Below, one piece after another: positions 33,961-34,034 of a DNA stretch of 34,034 nucleotides (within the stretch, counting starts at the first letter, position 1; each line of letters starts with the position of its first letter). Origin of the DNA: Eubacterium sp. TM05-53 (GTDB lineage Bacteria > Bacillota_I > Bacilli_A > Erysipelotrichales > Erysipelotrichaceae); contig NZ_QSPK01000022.1 of assembly GCF_003436425.1 (NCBI RefSeq), forward strand, positions 1-34,034, given 5' to 3'. The position numbers were made by a program, and so were the translations under genes. Under the pieces are notes generated by a model. That model made no database searches. It was not told where the DNA came from and was given only the letters and a program-made list of their open reading frames with translations.

Positions 33961-33991
33961 ATTCCGAAAAATTATATAGTGATTACGCATG

Positions 33992-34034
33992 AAATAATCT
34001 TCAATTTTCCATGTTTGAAGATTATTTATTTTTT
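33992..34034. terminator. Terminator-like hairpin at the right edge
   Basis: Perfect 12-bp stem AAATAATCTTCA (33992-34003) / TGAAGATTATTT (34016-34027) with a 12-nt loop and T-rich sequence after it on the + strand. It may end a minus-strand gene beyond the window; no + strand gene runs into it here. Confidence 0.6.

Overview
The window comes from a low-GC Gram-positive bacterium, most likely a gut anaerobe of the Erysipelotrichia or a neighbouring Firmicutes class. This is inferred from base composition, AGGAGG-type ribosome sites, the PTS and PRD content, a FAD oxidoreductase / DUF1667 trio, and selenium-dependent molybdenum hydroxylase (SDMH) maturation genes. TGA is used as a stop. No tRNA, rRNA, CRISPR array or intact insertion sequence was seen.

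Layout. 64-1650: thiamine-salvage unit (HAD phosphatase, thiD) behind a TPP riboswitch with its own terminator. 1622-4651: three-gene flavin/iron-sulfur oxidoreductase operon, divergent from a LacI regulator (4849-5880); the gap holds repeated TTGATTAAT half-sites. 5852-10056: tight five-gene minus-strand operon (aromatic-acid-type exporter, MscS channel, pRiA4b ORF-3-like protein, DUF2314-like protein, CyuA-type cysteine desulfidase). 10063-10787: no confirmed gene, only stem-loops, a weak degenerate ORF and a possible small RNA. 10788-15793: cellobiose-type PTS operon (IIB, IIC, IIA, two GH1 phospho-glucosidases), divergent from a PRD regulator and a Cof-type phosphatase (16032-18822), with three operators spaced exactly 35 bp between the two promoters. 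19001-19501: small sigma factor. 19581-31222: one compact minus-strand operon, moaA to a YqeC-XdhC fusion and then a VanY-type carboxypeptidase; it holds moaA, moaC, MOSC-Mog, modBCA, a MoeA-like protein, a ModE-like regulator, DUF3343, selD, yedF, yqeB and a selenocysteine lyase/cysteine desulfurase-like gene. 31312-33940: tag, an ArsC/Spx-like protein, an MTA/SAH-deaminase-like amidohydrolase and a small VanZ-like membrane protein.

How the genes work together. The long operon imports molybdate, starts molybdopterin synthesis and makes selenophosphate. With no selA or selB here, it is best read as supplying selenium and Mo cofactor to an SDMH encoded elsewhere. MPT synthase (MoaD/MoaE), MoeB and the MocA cytidylyltransferase are absent from the window. 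The PTS operon brings in beta-glucosides as 6-phosphates and cleaves them with two GH1 enzymes; one has Gln in place of the acid/base Glu, as in myrosinases.

Most notable: the Gln-type GH1, the symmetric phased operators, a YqeC fused to an apparently circularly permuted XdhC, the unusual exporter-MscS-CyuA operon, and three promoters whose -10 box lies so close to the start codon that leaderless mRNAs are predicted.
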